DNA of 64,000 bases, taken from Listeria monocytogenes. Its GTDB lineage: Bacteria > Bacillota > Bacilli > Lactobacillales > Listeriaceae. Made by a program: the position numbers and the translations under genes. Location: positions 620,001-684,000 of the forward strand of contig NZ_CP054041.1 in assembly GCF_013282665.1 (NCBI RefSeq), written 5' to 3'. Each line of letters begins with the position of its first letter. The stretch's first letter is position 1. The notes under the pieces are model-generated. The model did not search any database. It worked only from the letters and a program-made list of their open reading frames with translations, and was not told the DNA's origin. Below are positions 55,023 to 63,549 of the stretch, one piece after another.

Positions 55023-56939
55023 TTACTCGTTGTTATTATATATAGTTTGTAATAATTCCACGCATTCGCGATAGGTACTACATGCACTTATTTGCTCTAC
55101 ATAAGACTTATTAGAAGCTATTAGTGATAAAAAATCATTAATTAAAGGTGCCTCTGTCCCGTCCAATTCTTCAATCATTGGAATCATAATCAAACTAACT
55201 TTATGTGTATCCCAAGCACACGGTTTTTTCAAAATACAAATGAAAATACCACTTTTGTGCGCAACATTTTTAATTGGATGGGGTAAAGCAATCCCAGTCG
55301 GAATCGCTGTTGAAAAAAGTTGTTCACGATTATATAATTTCTCAGTAAATCGCTCAGGAACATATCCTTTATCAATGCAATATTGACTTAAAAATTCGAT
55401 TGCATTATATTTTTGCTCATACGCATAATCCGTTAAGAAAAGCTCTTCGTGTAAATATTTTTCTTTAATATAAGCAAACTTTTTCATTTTATTTGCTTCT
55501 ACTATGGCTGAAAGTTGTTTTTTTATCGTTACTTCTTCAATCAAACCAATGTTATTAGCCAAAATAATACATGGGACTTCCTCAGACAAATCAATTTTTT
55601 TGGTAGAAATACATAAATCAACTTCGATATTTTCAGCTAGTAGTAATTGACACTGAGCATTATCGGTTATTTCTATAACTTCGGCTTTTACTGGCCGTAA
55701 TACTTCGGCTAATTGTTCACGGAAATAATACATCGCAGCTTTACCTTCCAAAACAATTAAAGCTATACGCACTACTTGATTTAATTGATGCTTCGCTTCG
55801 ATTTTCCGGTAGTATTGGTATAAATACATGACCAATAAAATAATTTCTTCTTGATTTAAAATTACACCTAGACGTTCAAGTAATTTTTCTCCAATAAAAA
55901 TCGCGATATCTAGTAAGTAGCTATACTGCTGCGTAATGATATGTGTCACTTGATTTTTAATGACCATTCCACGTTTGACACGTTCCAGCGCAATAAAAAT
56001 ATGTTTCGTCATATCACTTGTTACTTCTAAATCTGCCGTAAAATCAATCAAATATACATGCTTAATTTCTTCCAATATCAATAATATTTCTTGATAAAGT
56101 TCATCTTCTAAAACCATTTTTGTCGTTACTTGGTTTTCAAAATGATTCATTGCAACAATTTTTTCATATTCTGTTACTATAAATTGCTTCATCTCCGCCG
56201 AAATCTGATAACCCATTTCTTGTTGAATTGTATCAAAAAGTTGTTTAAGAAATGGATTAGCAATTTTCGTAGAAGTTTGTTGTTCCGCATGTTTTTGAAA
56301 AAAGGCACTTCCATAAATAAGTTGTGCAAGCAAAATAGTTTCATCAAAATACTTCAAAACAATTTTATGGTGATGGATCATTTCTAATACTATTTGGCGA
56401 ATTTTTTCATGATTAATTTCTGGAAAACAATTTGTTAATAAATTTGTCTTTAATCCTTCATCCAACGTTGCAATGCGATTTAATAGCTCCATTTTCGTTG
56501 TGGGGGAAGCGCTTATGGCATATACACCATCACTGGAATGAATTACTACATCTAAACCTAATAGCTGCTCAAAGTAGCCTCGTAACCACTGAATATCCCG
56601 TTGGATGGTTGATTCTGAAGTGAACGTTTCTGCACCATATTCGTAAATATCTACGCCTTCTTCGACAAGTAATTGCTGAATTAATCGCGCCATCCGATTT
56701 TGTTCAAATCCAGTTTCTGCCTCAACGTCAATCGGAAAAGGTTTTTCCATATTATAGGCGTATCCTAACTTTTTCGAAGTAAAGATAAAATCGTCACCTA
56801 TGCTCTCTTTAATAACACGTATATCATTTCTAATCGTTCGATCACTTATTTGGAATAAATCTGCTAATTTTTTCCCAAGTAACCAATTATTTTCGTTATA
56901 CAGTGTGCTTAAAATATTTTTTTGACGTTGATTTAGCAT
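55023..56939 (-). CDS. LicR/BglG-type PRD transcriptional activator with EIIB- and EIIA-like domains
   Basis: A 638-residue PTS-controlled regulator. Order: HTH_11 (about 1-60, LADLFQISDRTIRNDIRVIK), a second Mga-type HTH (85-140), PRD1 and PRD2 (about 185-385, with histidines in EMIHHHKIVL and DMTKHIFIALERVK), EIIB-like (about 395-480) and EIIA-Mtl-like (about 495-637) with an intact phospho-histidine motif in GIALPHPIKN. The EIIB-like domain has LIVLEGKAAMYYF where CxxGxGTS is expected, so its phosphorylatable cysteine is missing. It presumably activates its own cassette when the sugar is being transported. Sits mid-operon between chbG and the GH4 gene. Confidence 0.92.
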   Translation of the reverse strand: MLNQRQKNILSTLYNENNWLLGKKLADLFQISDRTIRNDIRVIKESIGDDFIFTSKKLGYAYNMEKPFPIDVEAETGFEQNRMARLIQQLLVEEGVDIYEYGAETFTSESTIQRDIQWLRGYFEQLLGLDVVIHSSDGVYAISASPTTKMELLNRIATLDEGLKTNLLTNCFPEINHEKIRQIVLEMIHHHKIVLKYFDETILLAQLIYGSAFFQKHAEQQTSTKIANPFLKQLFDTIQQEMGYQISAEMKQFIVTEYEKIVAMNHFENQVTTKMVLEDELYQEILLILEEIKHVYLIDFTADLEVTSDMTKHIFIALERVKRGMVIKNQVTHIITQQYSYLLDIAIFIGEKLLERLGVILNQEEIILLVMYLYQYYRKIEAKHQLNQVVRIALIVLEGKAAMYYFREQLAEVLRPVKAEVIEITDNAQCQLLLAENIEVDLCISTKKIDLSEEVPCIILANNIGLIEEVTIKKQLSAIVEANKMKKFAYIKEKYLHEELFLTDYAYEQKYNAIEFLSQYCIDKGYVPERFTEKLYNREQLFSTAIPTGIALPHPIKNVAHKSGIFICILKKPCAWDTHKVSLIMIPMIEELDGTEAPLINDFLSLIASNKSYVEQISACSTYRECVELLQTIYNNNE

Positions 56940-56954
56940 TTTTAATCACCTATT

Positions 56955-57707
56955 TCATTTTTTTGGAATATCATGATAGGAAATTAATTCTACATTGTTT
57001 TGGTTTAAAAACTTGCGCATCCTAGGAGAAATTAAACTTTCTAATTCATTCGCGCGTGGCGTTGAGAATGTTGAATTTTCCAGAATAAACGTATCAAGAT
57101 AGCCAGGATGTGTCATGATTTCAACATAATCATAACATAAAATTGATTCTGCATTGTCATAAATATAATCTAGGTTCTCATACGCACCATATGGAATTTC
57201 AAGCGGCTTTTCCCAAATAAACTCGACATGCTGGAAGCCTGCCGTATCATGATTCCGAAGTGGAATTCCAACCTCTTCTGCCAGGCGTTTCGCAGCACTA
57301 GCCGCAACTGGATAAATATCTGTAGAAAAGAGATGGCTATCCAAATGACTCGGTTTCTTTTTCATAAATGCGACAAAGCGATGATATTGCGCTTTAAATT
57401 CTTGATACACTTCTTCCTCATTATAGGGATACTCAGGCGTAATAAATTTTGGTTTTATTAATTCACCATCTTGGTTCACTAAAGATGCACCATTGGTTAA
57501 CGGTTTACCTAACGTTAAATTGAGATGTAACCCTATTCCAAGTGTAGGTGTTTGCTTAGATAATTCTACAGCATGTTCAAAAGCAGGCATTGTTACCATT
57601 AATGTGGTAGAAGTCAAAACACCTAAATTGTGCGCATCAATGATTCCGTAATTGATTGCTCTTGTGAACCCAAAATCATCTGCATTTATTATTAGTTTCA
57701 TAGTCAC
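56955..57707 (-). CDS. chbG: Carbohydrate deacetylase, ChbG/YdjC family
   Basis: A 250-residue YdjC-family protein. The metal/catalytic motifs are INADDFGFTRAIN at the N-terminus, GIGLHLNLTLGKPL (about 60) and PSHLDSHLFST (about 118). ChbG removes one N-acetyl group from chitobiose-6-phosphate so that the GH4 enzyme and inducer recognition can work. Its presence argues that this PTS handles N-acetylated amino-sugar oligomers rather than plain cellobiose. It lies six bases downstream of the EIIA gene. Confidence 0.92.
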   Translation of the reverse strand: MTMKLIINADDFGFTRAINYGIIDAHNLGVLTSTTLMVTMPAFEHAVELSKQTPTLGIGLHLNLTLGKPLTNGASLVNQDGELIKPKFITPEYPYNEEEVYQEFKAQYHRFVAFMKKKPSHLDSHLFSTDIYPVAASAAKRLAEEVGIPLRNHDTAGFQHVEFIWEKPLEIPYGAYENLDYIYDNAESILCYDYVEIMTHPGYLDTFILENSTFSTPRANELESLISPRMRKFLNQNNVELISYHDIPKK

Positions 57708-57713
57708 TACTCC

Positions 57714-58028
57714 TTACTTTTCATCCAAACGCTTATACAAGTTAAGTACAGACTTAACTAAATCGCAGTAAACAAAAGCATTCATCAGATGATCTTGCGC
57801 ATGAATAAGCAATAAGGATACTTCTTTTGAGTCCCCGCCCGCTTCTTCTTGAATCAAGGATGTTTGTACATGATGTGCTTCTCTTAAAGATTGATTTGCT
57901 TGTTCGATACATGCTTCTGCTTCCGCAAATTCACTTTTTTCTGCGTGACGAATTGCTTTTAGAAACGAAGAAGAGGCATCTCCAGCACTTGATATTATTT
58001 TAAATGATTGTAATTCAGTGCCTTCCAT
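57714..58028 (-). CDS. PTS EIIA component, lactose/cellobiose family
   Basis: A 104-residue Lac-family EIIA with the phosphohistidine motif LLLIHAQDHLMNA (about 76) and the conserved ISSAGDASSSFLKAIRHAE helix. It transfers phosphate from HPr to the IIB encoded next to it. The ATG overlaps the last base of the IIB gene. It is a distinct sequence from the orphan EIIA at 14.4 kb and lacks that protein's charged C-terminal extension. Confidence 0.93.
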   Translation of the reverse strand: MEGTELQSFKIISSAGDASSSFLKAIRHAEKSEFAEAEACIEQANQSLREAHHVQTSLIQEEAGGDSKEVSLLLIHAQDHLMNAFVYCDLVKSVLNLYKRLDEK

Positions 58029-58384
58029 CAGTTCCCCTCCGTCTTAAATGTATTCGTTCCAGCTTCTTTAATCTTTTTAAATGCAGCGATTAGAATTGGT
58101 ACTGCATTCATATTGCCATAATCCTCTTTATCAATCACCTCTACTGGAACATTTAATCCATGTTCTTTTGTCGCTTCAACTACTTGTTCATAAGCCATTG
58201 AAAGTTGAGGGCCAAGTAAGACTATAGAAACATTATCTAGATGATCAGAAAACTCATCTTTTCCCCATGCTTCAATCGTAATTCCTTTATCTTTAAATTT
58301 CTCAGATGCTGCAATCGCCTCCTCCATTTTTTTTACTAAAATGGAGGTGGATAATCCGCCAAAACATACTAACATAATTTTCAT
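58028..58384 (-). CDS. PTS EIIB component, lactose/cellobiose family
   Basis: A 118-residue EIIB of the Lac/Cel family. The phosphocysteine is at residue 7 in MLVCFGGLSTSILVKKMEE; most homologues read CAAGMSTS, so the FGGL variant is unusual but keeps the cysteine. The helix-strand pattern continues with VLLGPQLSMAYEQV. It phosphorylates the incoming disaccharide. It sits 19 bases downstream of the IIC gene and overlaps IIA by one base. Confidence 0.92.
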   Translation of the reverse strand: MKIMLVCFGGLSTSILVKKMEEAIAASEKFKDKGITIEAWGKDEFSDHLDNVSIVLLGPQLSMAYEQVVEATKEHGLNVPVEVIDKEDYGNMNAVPILIAAFKKIKEAGTNTFKTEGN

Positions 58385-58403
58385 GTCTATCGTCCTTTCC
58401 TAC

Positions 58404-59705
58404 TTAAAAATCAAAATCATCTAGACTAGCTTCTTGGTCCCCACTAGTTTCTTGTAAAATAGCTTCTTTTTCAGCAATTTTAAAGAATGGGTAGTAAATA
58501 AGTGCAGAGCAGACCAAGATAAGACCAAGTACAATAATATATCTCCAGTCAAATGAAGCCACTATAGCACCGATTGGAACAGGTACATATGGAGACACCA
58601 TCGTAAATGGATTCATTAATCCAAGCTTGATAGAGAACCAACCAATCAAAGCAGCAATTTGTGGTGCAACCATCATTGGAATAAAGAATCGTGGATTTAA
58701 CACAATTGGAACACCAAACATTACTGGCTCGTTAATACTAAAGAAAGTTGGAATTAAAGCTAGTCTACCAAGTGTTTTATATCGTTTCGATTTGGAGAAC
58801 ATCATGATGACAACGAGTGCTCCTGTAACCCCTGCTCCAGTTACACCTACAATACTCCACATAAAGTCAGGAGTGAAAATTAGCATAGAAGAAAGAGGTT
58901 CTCCTTTTGCAAGAGCGGCTGCATTCGCATCCACGTTTTGGAACGCTACACTTAGCCAAACTGGCGCCATAACAGAATAGCCATGAATACCAAACCACCA
59001 TAATAATTGTTGGATAAAGATGATTAGCATAATACCTGGTAATGTGTTTACTAAGGACGTTAGTGGAGAGAATAATGTTTGAATTAACTCAACTACACGG
59101 ATACCACTTAATGATTCTATTCCAAAACTTAAAATAGCAATAATTAAAACAGAGAATAAAATTGGCCATAGATTTTCAAAAGAACGTAAAATTGGTGTCG
59201 GAACACCTTGTCCTAAATTAATCGTGAATTTCAACTTATTCTTAAAAATGTGTAAAATTTCGACAGACAATAAACTAATTACTAAAGCAACAAATATCCC
59301 TTCGCCGGCTAGATACGTTACATCGCTTCCGCCTGCTTCAAGTGGTCTTACTGCAACGACAACAAAACTCATTAAGGCTGTGACAATCGCCCCAATATCC
59401 CATAAATTGCGTTCCTTCGCATAGTAATATGCTACAAAAACGGCCACATATACGGACATTAATCCAAAAGTAGCAAAATATATTGGAGAAGTAATGTTAT
59501 TGATATAATTGGAAACTGCTGCAATCCAACTAGGTAATTTCGGAATCCCTCCTAGTTGTTGGAATAAAACGGGAACTGCACCAACTAAAGTAATTGGAAC
59601 CAGTGCCATCATTCCTTGACGTACTGCCTTCATCTGGGTGTTACTTTCTAGTACTTTTGCAAATGGTAATAACCATTTTGACAGAAATCGTTCTAATGCT
59701 TTCAT
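58404..59705 (-). CDS. PTS EIIC component, lactose/cellobiose family
   Basis: A 433-residue membrane permease of the Lac/Cel EIIC family with about ten segments. Landmarks are MALVPITLVGAVPVLFQQ near the start, QQLLWWFGIHGYSVMAPVW (about 227) and FFSINEPVMFGVPIVLNP (about 320), the last holding the substrate-binding His/Glu region. It imports a beta-linked disaccharide. First gene of the six-gene cassette; the ATG follows AAAGGAAA, about 40 bases downstream of a strong promoter. Confidence 0.94.
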   Translation of the reverse strand: MKALERFLSKWLLPFAKVLESNTQMKAVRQGMMALVPITLVGAVPVLFQQLGGIPKLPSWIAAVSNYINNITSPIYFATFGLMSVYVAVFVAYYYAKERNLWDIGAIVTALMSFVVVAVRPLEAGGSDVTYLAGEGIFVALVISLLSVEILHIFKNKLKFTINLGQGVPTPILRSFENLWPILFSVLIIAILSFGIESLSGIRVVELIQTLFSPLTSLVNTLPGIMLIIFIQQLLWWFGIHGYSVMAPVWLSVAFQNVDANAAALAKGEPLSSMLIFTPDFMWSIVGVTGAGVTGALVVIMMFSKSKRYKTLGRLALIPTFFSINEPVMFGVPIVLNPRFFIPMMVAPQIAALIGWFSIKLGLMNPFTMVSPYVPVPIGAIVASFDWRYIIVLGLILVCSALIYYPFFKIAEKEAILQETSGDQEASLDDFDF

Positions 59706-59742
59706 TAATTTTCATTTCCTTTCCCTGAGCTGTTATACGTTA

Positions 59743-59799
59743 ATGATAGCGCATACAAAATTCACCCTCAATTAATCTTATTTCCTAAGCATAGGAAAT
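59743..59799 (-). promoter_or_regulatory. PTS cassette promoter and upstream activator palindrome
   Basis: TTGAGG (59766-59771), 17-base spacer, TATCAT (59743-59748) on the minus strand. Upstream of the -35, ATTTCCTA, AGCA, TAGGAAAT (59780-59799) is a perfect 8-bp inverted repeat, centred near -60 as expected for a PRD-type activator such as LicR or MtlR. Confidence 0.65.
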
Positions 59800-59821
59800 T
59801 GCCGCTTTACCTTTTTTATAT

Positions 59822-59868
59822 AAAAAACCCCCTATAAAGTAATTGCTACTTTATAAGGGGTTTTCTTT
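59822..59868. terminator. Bidirectional terminator after yhgE
   Basis: AAAACCCCCTATAAAGTA, ATTGC loop, TACTTTATAAGGGGTTTT with T-rich flanks: a stem of 17-18 bp, three bases beyond the yhgE stop. It insulates the PTS cassette. Confidence 0.95.
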
Positions 59869-59870
59869 TT

Positions 59871-62654
59871 TTAGTTTTCTAAAGCCATTAATTTTTGATT
59901 ATCATCAAGAGCTGATTCATGTGCATCATGACGTTTTTTCAAGTGGCTCATAGATAGATATAGTAAACCAATACATGCAATCATGATGATTGTAAGAACG
60001 AGCATCGACATACTGTATACATTTGGTCCCATACCTGCTGCCAGTGACTCTCTAAATGCATAAATCGAGTAAGTCATTGGTAAGAACGGATGTATTAAAT
60101 TGAAGAACCATCCAGTAAGCGGCATTGGGAATGTTCCGCCTGATCCTGCTAATTGAACAATGAGTAATACCATTGCGATAAAACGACCTGGGTTATCAAA
60201 TGTCATGGCAAGGAGCATGATAAGGAACATATAAGCAAGTGCCGTAATAATCGCGGTTCCGAAGAATTCAACGATATTATCTGGTCTTAGTCCAAGTGCA
60301 ATCATGATGCCTCCTTCAAGAAGTGCCATCGCAACTGCTGCGACAAAACCAAGTGATAGTTTACTTAACCACCATTTATAAGCTGGTTGACCTTCCATCG
60401 AAACACGTCTGATTGGCATGATGAAGTTAAATACGAGTGCTCCAACATATAAAGCGAGTGATAAAACATATGGTGCTAGCGCGTGACCATAATTACTTAC
60501 GTGTGTATATTCATTATGTGCGAGTTTTGTTGGACTAGCAATCATGTTAAATGTTTTATCAGTTGCTTTTGTATCTTTGACTTGCTGTGCTCCGTCTGCA
60601 AGTTTGTCTGTTAATTCTGTGCTACCGTCTGTTAACTTAGTAAGTCCATCACCTAATTGGAAGGAGCCATTCGCTAGTTTGGAAGAACCATCGGCAATTT
60701 TGGAAGAGCCATCTGCTAGTTGCCCTACGCCTGAAACTAGTTTTGGCGAATTAGCTGATAGTTGGTTTAGACCGCCTGCTAATTGGCTTGAACCTGCTTG
60801 TAGTTGATTAACACCACCTGCAAGTGTTGGTACTTTAGCAGCTAATTGGTTTGTCCCGCCTTGTAATTCTGATGCTCCTGAACGTAATGCCTCGGAATTA
60901 CTTGCAAGTTGATTACCACCATCATTTAACTGACTTAACCCATTTTCCATACTTGCACTACCCGCAGCGAGTTGTCCTACACCAGAAGTTAGGGTTGGCA
61001 CTTGGCTGTTAAGTTGATTTGTTCCTGCAACCAATTTGGCATTTCCTGCTTGTGCTGATTTGAGTCCAGCAGTTAGTTGGTTCGCACCGCCAAGTAGAGT
61101 TTGACTGCCTGAACCATTAATTGCTTGGTGAATACTGTTAAATGCTTCGTTTGTTCCACCGTGAACTGCTTGATAACCAGCGGAAATTTTCGCTACGCCA
61201 GTTTGTAATTCTGTTACTTGTGTTTGAATTGCCGCTAAATCAAGACCTGATAAGCCGCTTTGTAGTTGTTCGACTGTTGCTACTTGTGTAGCGGATTTTT
61301 GTGTTTCTTTATCTAAATCGGCTTGAATAGCATCCATAATTTTTTGTTTATCTTCTGCACTCACGCCAGCCGTCGCATTAATTTTTGATTTAATTGCTTC
61401 CGCATCGAAGTTCGCATTAGATTTGATAAATGTTAAACCATTTTGTAGATCACTTAAACTTTTTTGTAGGGCAGCGAGTTGTTTTGCAAGTGCTGCATCT
61501 TCCCCGTTCACACTTTTATTTAATTGATCAATTCCTTGTTGTAAGTCGTTCATACCTTGTTTTAATTGGGCAATTTTGCCTTGTTTATCAGTTAAATTAC
61601 CATCTAATTCTTTAAGTCCTGCTGAAAGTTTGTTACTTCCATCAACTAGTGAATCTAAACCAGTTGCTAGGCTTTTTTGACCGTTGTTTAGTTGTGTTAT
61701 GCCCGATGCTAAAGTTGGTACACTGCCATTCATCTTATTTAATCCATCTGAAAGTGCAGTAGAACCAGTGTAAGCTTGGTTAATTCCGCCTGCTAATGTA
61801 TCTACACCAGATGTGTAGGTAGAAACTCCGCTAGCTAATTTTGTTGCCCCGCCATCAAGTGCTGCAACACCATCTTTTAATGGCCCTACTCCAGCTGCAA
61901 GCGTTGAAACTCCAGCATTTAGTTTATCTCCACCAGCAGCAGCCGTGTTCACGCCATCTGTGTAAGTTTTCAAGCCAACTTCTAACGTATTAGCACCATC
62001 TTTGAACGTTAAAGAGCTATCTGCGAGCGTTTTTAAGTTCGTTGAAATAGTTTTATTACCTTCTTGCGATTTCACGAGACCATCTTTGATTTTTTCAGAG
62101 CCATCAGCTGCTTGGGCGAACCCTTCACCAGACTCTTTAATTTTATCAAAAATTGCTTCCGCGTATGATTTTGTTACTTCAGCGGAAACCTCGCTTTTCA
62201 GTTGTTTGGCTCCTTGTTCACTCACGACTTGACCTAAATAGTTAAGCGAGCCGTTTGTTTTATAGGATAATTCCATTTTTTTCGGATCTTTATCTAAAAC
62301 GGATGCTGCATTTTTAGAGAAATCTTTTGGAATCGTGACAATCATATAATATTTGCCATCTTTTAAACCTTGTTCCGCGTCTTCTTTGGAAAGAAAATTC
62401 CAATCAAGTTCTTTGTTGCTTTTCAGTTTTGTGACTAACTGATCGCCAACATCCATTGTTTGACCGTTATAATCAACTGGTTTGTCATTGTTAACTACCG
62501 CTACTGGTAAATCCCCTGTTTTGCCGTACGGATCCCAGACGGATTTTAAGAAAAAGCTTGCATATAAAAGTGGAATAAACAGAATAACTACAAATGATAA
62601 AAGTAGTATTTTGTTTTTAAATAATTTTTTCCACTCATTTTTTACCATATCCAT
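59871..62654 (-). CDS. YhgE/Pip-family membrane protein (ABC-2 type), large
   Basis: A 927-residue protein. One membrane segment near the N-terminus (about 15-35), a very long extracytoplasmic region (about 40-690), then five C-terminal segments (about 720-900) resembling ABC-2 permeases and phage-infection protein Pip. The outer region carries many short degenerate repeats of the form L-x-x-G-x-x-x-L, such as LADGSSKIADGSSKLANGS, predicted to form extended helical bundles. YhgE relatives support ESX/type VII-like secretion or serve as phage receptors, but the role here is unknown. It lies downstream of an Rrf2 regulator, with 33 bases between. Confidence 0.87.
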   Translation of the reverse strand: MDMVKNEWKKLFKNKILLLSFVVILFIPLLYASFFLKSVWDPYGKTGDLPVAVVNNDKPVDYNGQTMDVGDQLVTKLKSNKELDWNFLSKEDAEQGLKDGKYYMIVTIPKDFSKNAASVLDKDPKKMELSYKTNGSLNYLGQVVSEQGAKQLKSEVSAEVTKSYAEAIFDKIKESGEGFAQAADGSEKIKDGLVKSQEGNKTISTNLKTLADSSLTFKDGANTLEVGLKTYTDGVNTAAAGGDKLNAGVSTLAAGVGPLKDGVAALDGGATKLASGVSTYTSGVDTLAGGINQAYTGSTALSDGLNKMNGSVPTLASGITQLNNGQKSLATGLDSLVDGSNKLSAGLKELDGNLTDKQGKIAQLKQGMNDLQQGIDQLNKSVNGEDAALAKQLAALQKSLSDLQNGLTFIKSNANFDAEAIKSKINATAGVSAEDKQKIMDAIQADLDKETQKSATQVATVEQLQSGLSGLDLAAIQTQVTELQTGVAKISAGYQAVHGGTNEAFNSIHQAINGSGSQTLLGGANQLTAGLKSAQAGNAKLVAGTNQLNSQVPTLTSGVGQLAAGSASMENGLSQLNDGGNQLASNSEALRSGASELQGGTNQLAAKVPTLAGGVNQLQAGSSQLAGGLNQLSANSPKLVSGVGQLADGSSKIADGSSKLANGSFQLGDGLTKLTDGSTELTDKLADGAQQVKDTKATDKTFNMIASPTKLAHNEYTHVSNYGHALAPYVLSLALYVGALVFNFIMPIRRVSMEGQPAYKWWLSKLSLGFVAAVAMALLEGGIMIALGLRPDNIVEFFGTAIITALAYMFLIMLLAMTFDNPGRFIAMVLLIVQLAGSGGTFPMPLTGWFFNLIHPFLPMTYSIYAFRESLAAGMGPNVYSMSMLVLTIIMIACIGLLYLSMSHLKKRHDAHESALDDNQKLMALEN

Positions 62655-62687
62655 TTTATTACCGCACTTCTTTCTTTTAAAGATTTA

Positions 62688-63161
62688 TTACGCTTCGTTC
62701 CAATCTATGATAGTGGTTCGTTCTTTCCCAATAACTTGCTCTACTAAAACAGATAATTTTTGTGAGTATAAATAATTAGCGTATTCTTTATCAGCGTTTC
62801 TAAAAGCACTTGTAATGGTGTGAATACCGGACTCTGCAAATTCATGATAGTCAGAGAAAACAGTGTGGATTAAGTCGGAATCTGGGTATGTATCGATTTT
62901 TCCTTCCACTGCTTCTACAATGTCTAGCAAATTAATTTCTTCCGGGTCTTTAGCGAGCGTGAAACCACCGTTATTGCCGGATACTGAATTAATCAGTCCG
63001 CTGACGACTAGTTTCCTCAAAATTTTACTAATGTAAGACGGTGACGAATCACGTAAACGGTGATGAATAGTTACGGAAGAAATGGGAACATCTACCTTCT
63101 GGGTGTACAACATCGTCATAATACAAAATACCTGATCCATACTTTTGCTCAACTTCATCAT
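62688..63161 (-). CDS. Rrf2-family transcriptional regulator
   Basis: A 157-residue Rrf2/BadM-type winged-HTH protein. Landmarks are SSVTIHHRLRDSSPSYISKILRKLVVSGLI (about 32, in part), SVSGNNGGFTLAKDPEEINLLDIVEAVEG and a C-terminal helix. Its only cysteine is near residue 11, so it lacks the three-cysteine Fe-S cluster of IscR/NsrR and must sense something else. GGGAGG lies seven bases before the ATG at 63161. It probably controls itself and yhgE. An imperfect repeat ATATCC-TTAAT-GGACAT (63194-63210) in its leader is a possible operator. Confidence 0.88.
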   Translation of the reverse strand: MMKLSKSMDQVFCIMTMLYTQKVDVPISSVTIHHRLRDSSPSYISKILRKLVVSGLINSVSGNNGGFTLAKDPEEINLLDIVEAVEGKIDTYPDSDLIHTVFSDYHEFAESGIHTITSAFRNADKEYANYLYSQKLSVLVEQVIGKERTTIIDWNEA

Positions 63162-63549
63162 TAAATCCTCCCTCTTCCCATTATTACCTTTTGATATCCT
63201 TAATGGACATTCAACATCTATATACAATACACCCATTTTTTTTAAAGTGCAAGCGTTTTTTACTAAAAATGGAAAAAAATTTAATGAATGCGTTTGCCGA
63301 GAATAAAACAACCGCAAGTACTGTCTCAAAATTTTTCCATGGCTAAGAAAAAAACTGGAATAATTTTTGAAAACAAACGTGCTAATCTAATACATGTTCC
63401 AACAAACAATGACTTAGGAGGTGCTTTTCTCGTGTTAACTGATGATGTTCCAAAAAAATCACATTTACCATTAATTAAGCATCATTCTAATTACTTATAG
63501 CTTCGTTTAGTTGTATTTTCGCAAACAAAAAATTGGGAGGTACTACACA
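63162..63549. other. Divergent regulatory region between rrf2 and gadC
   Basis: Contains the Rrf2 promoter and candidate operator (63194-63210). It also holds a candidate plus-strand promoter TTGAAA-17-ATACAT (63367-63395), placing a transcript start near 63402, and a short ORF with a strong ribosome site. No SigB consensus (GTTT...GGGWAT) was evident by eye. Confidence 0.5.
63432..63500 (+). CDS. Candidate 22-residue leader peptide ahead of gadC
   Basis: GTG at 63432, ten bases after a perfect TAGGAGG, opens a 22-codon frame reading MLTDDVPKKSHLPLIKHHSNYL and ending TAG at 63500, 49 bases before gadC. The peptide is basic and histidine-rich (three His). The same frame is open back to an ATG at 63340, which has no ribosome site. 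It could be a small protein, a leader peptide controlling gadC, or a chance frame; the ribosome site is the main support. Confidence 0.45.
   Translation: MLTDDVPKKSHLPLIKHHSNYL

Noticed and set aside
63288-63500. A 70-codon reading of the frame upstream of gadC.
   Set aside because: Its early start codons lack ribosome sites and lie upstream of the candidate transcript start; only the last 22 codons have support.
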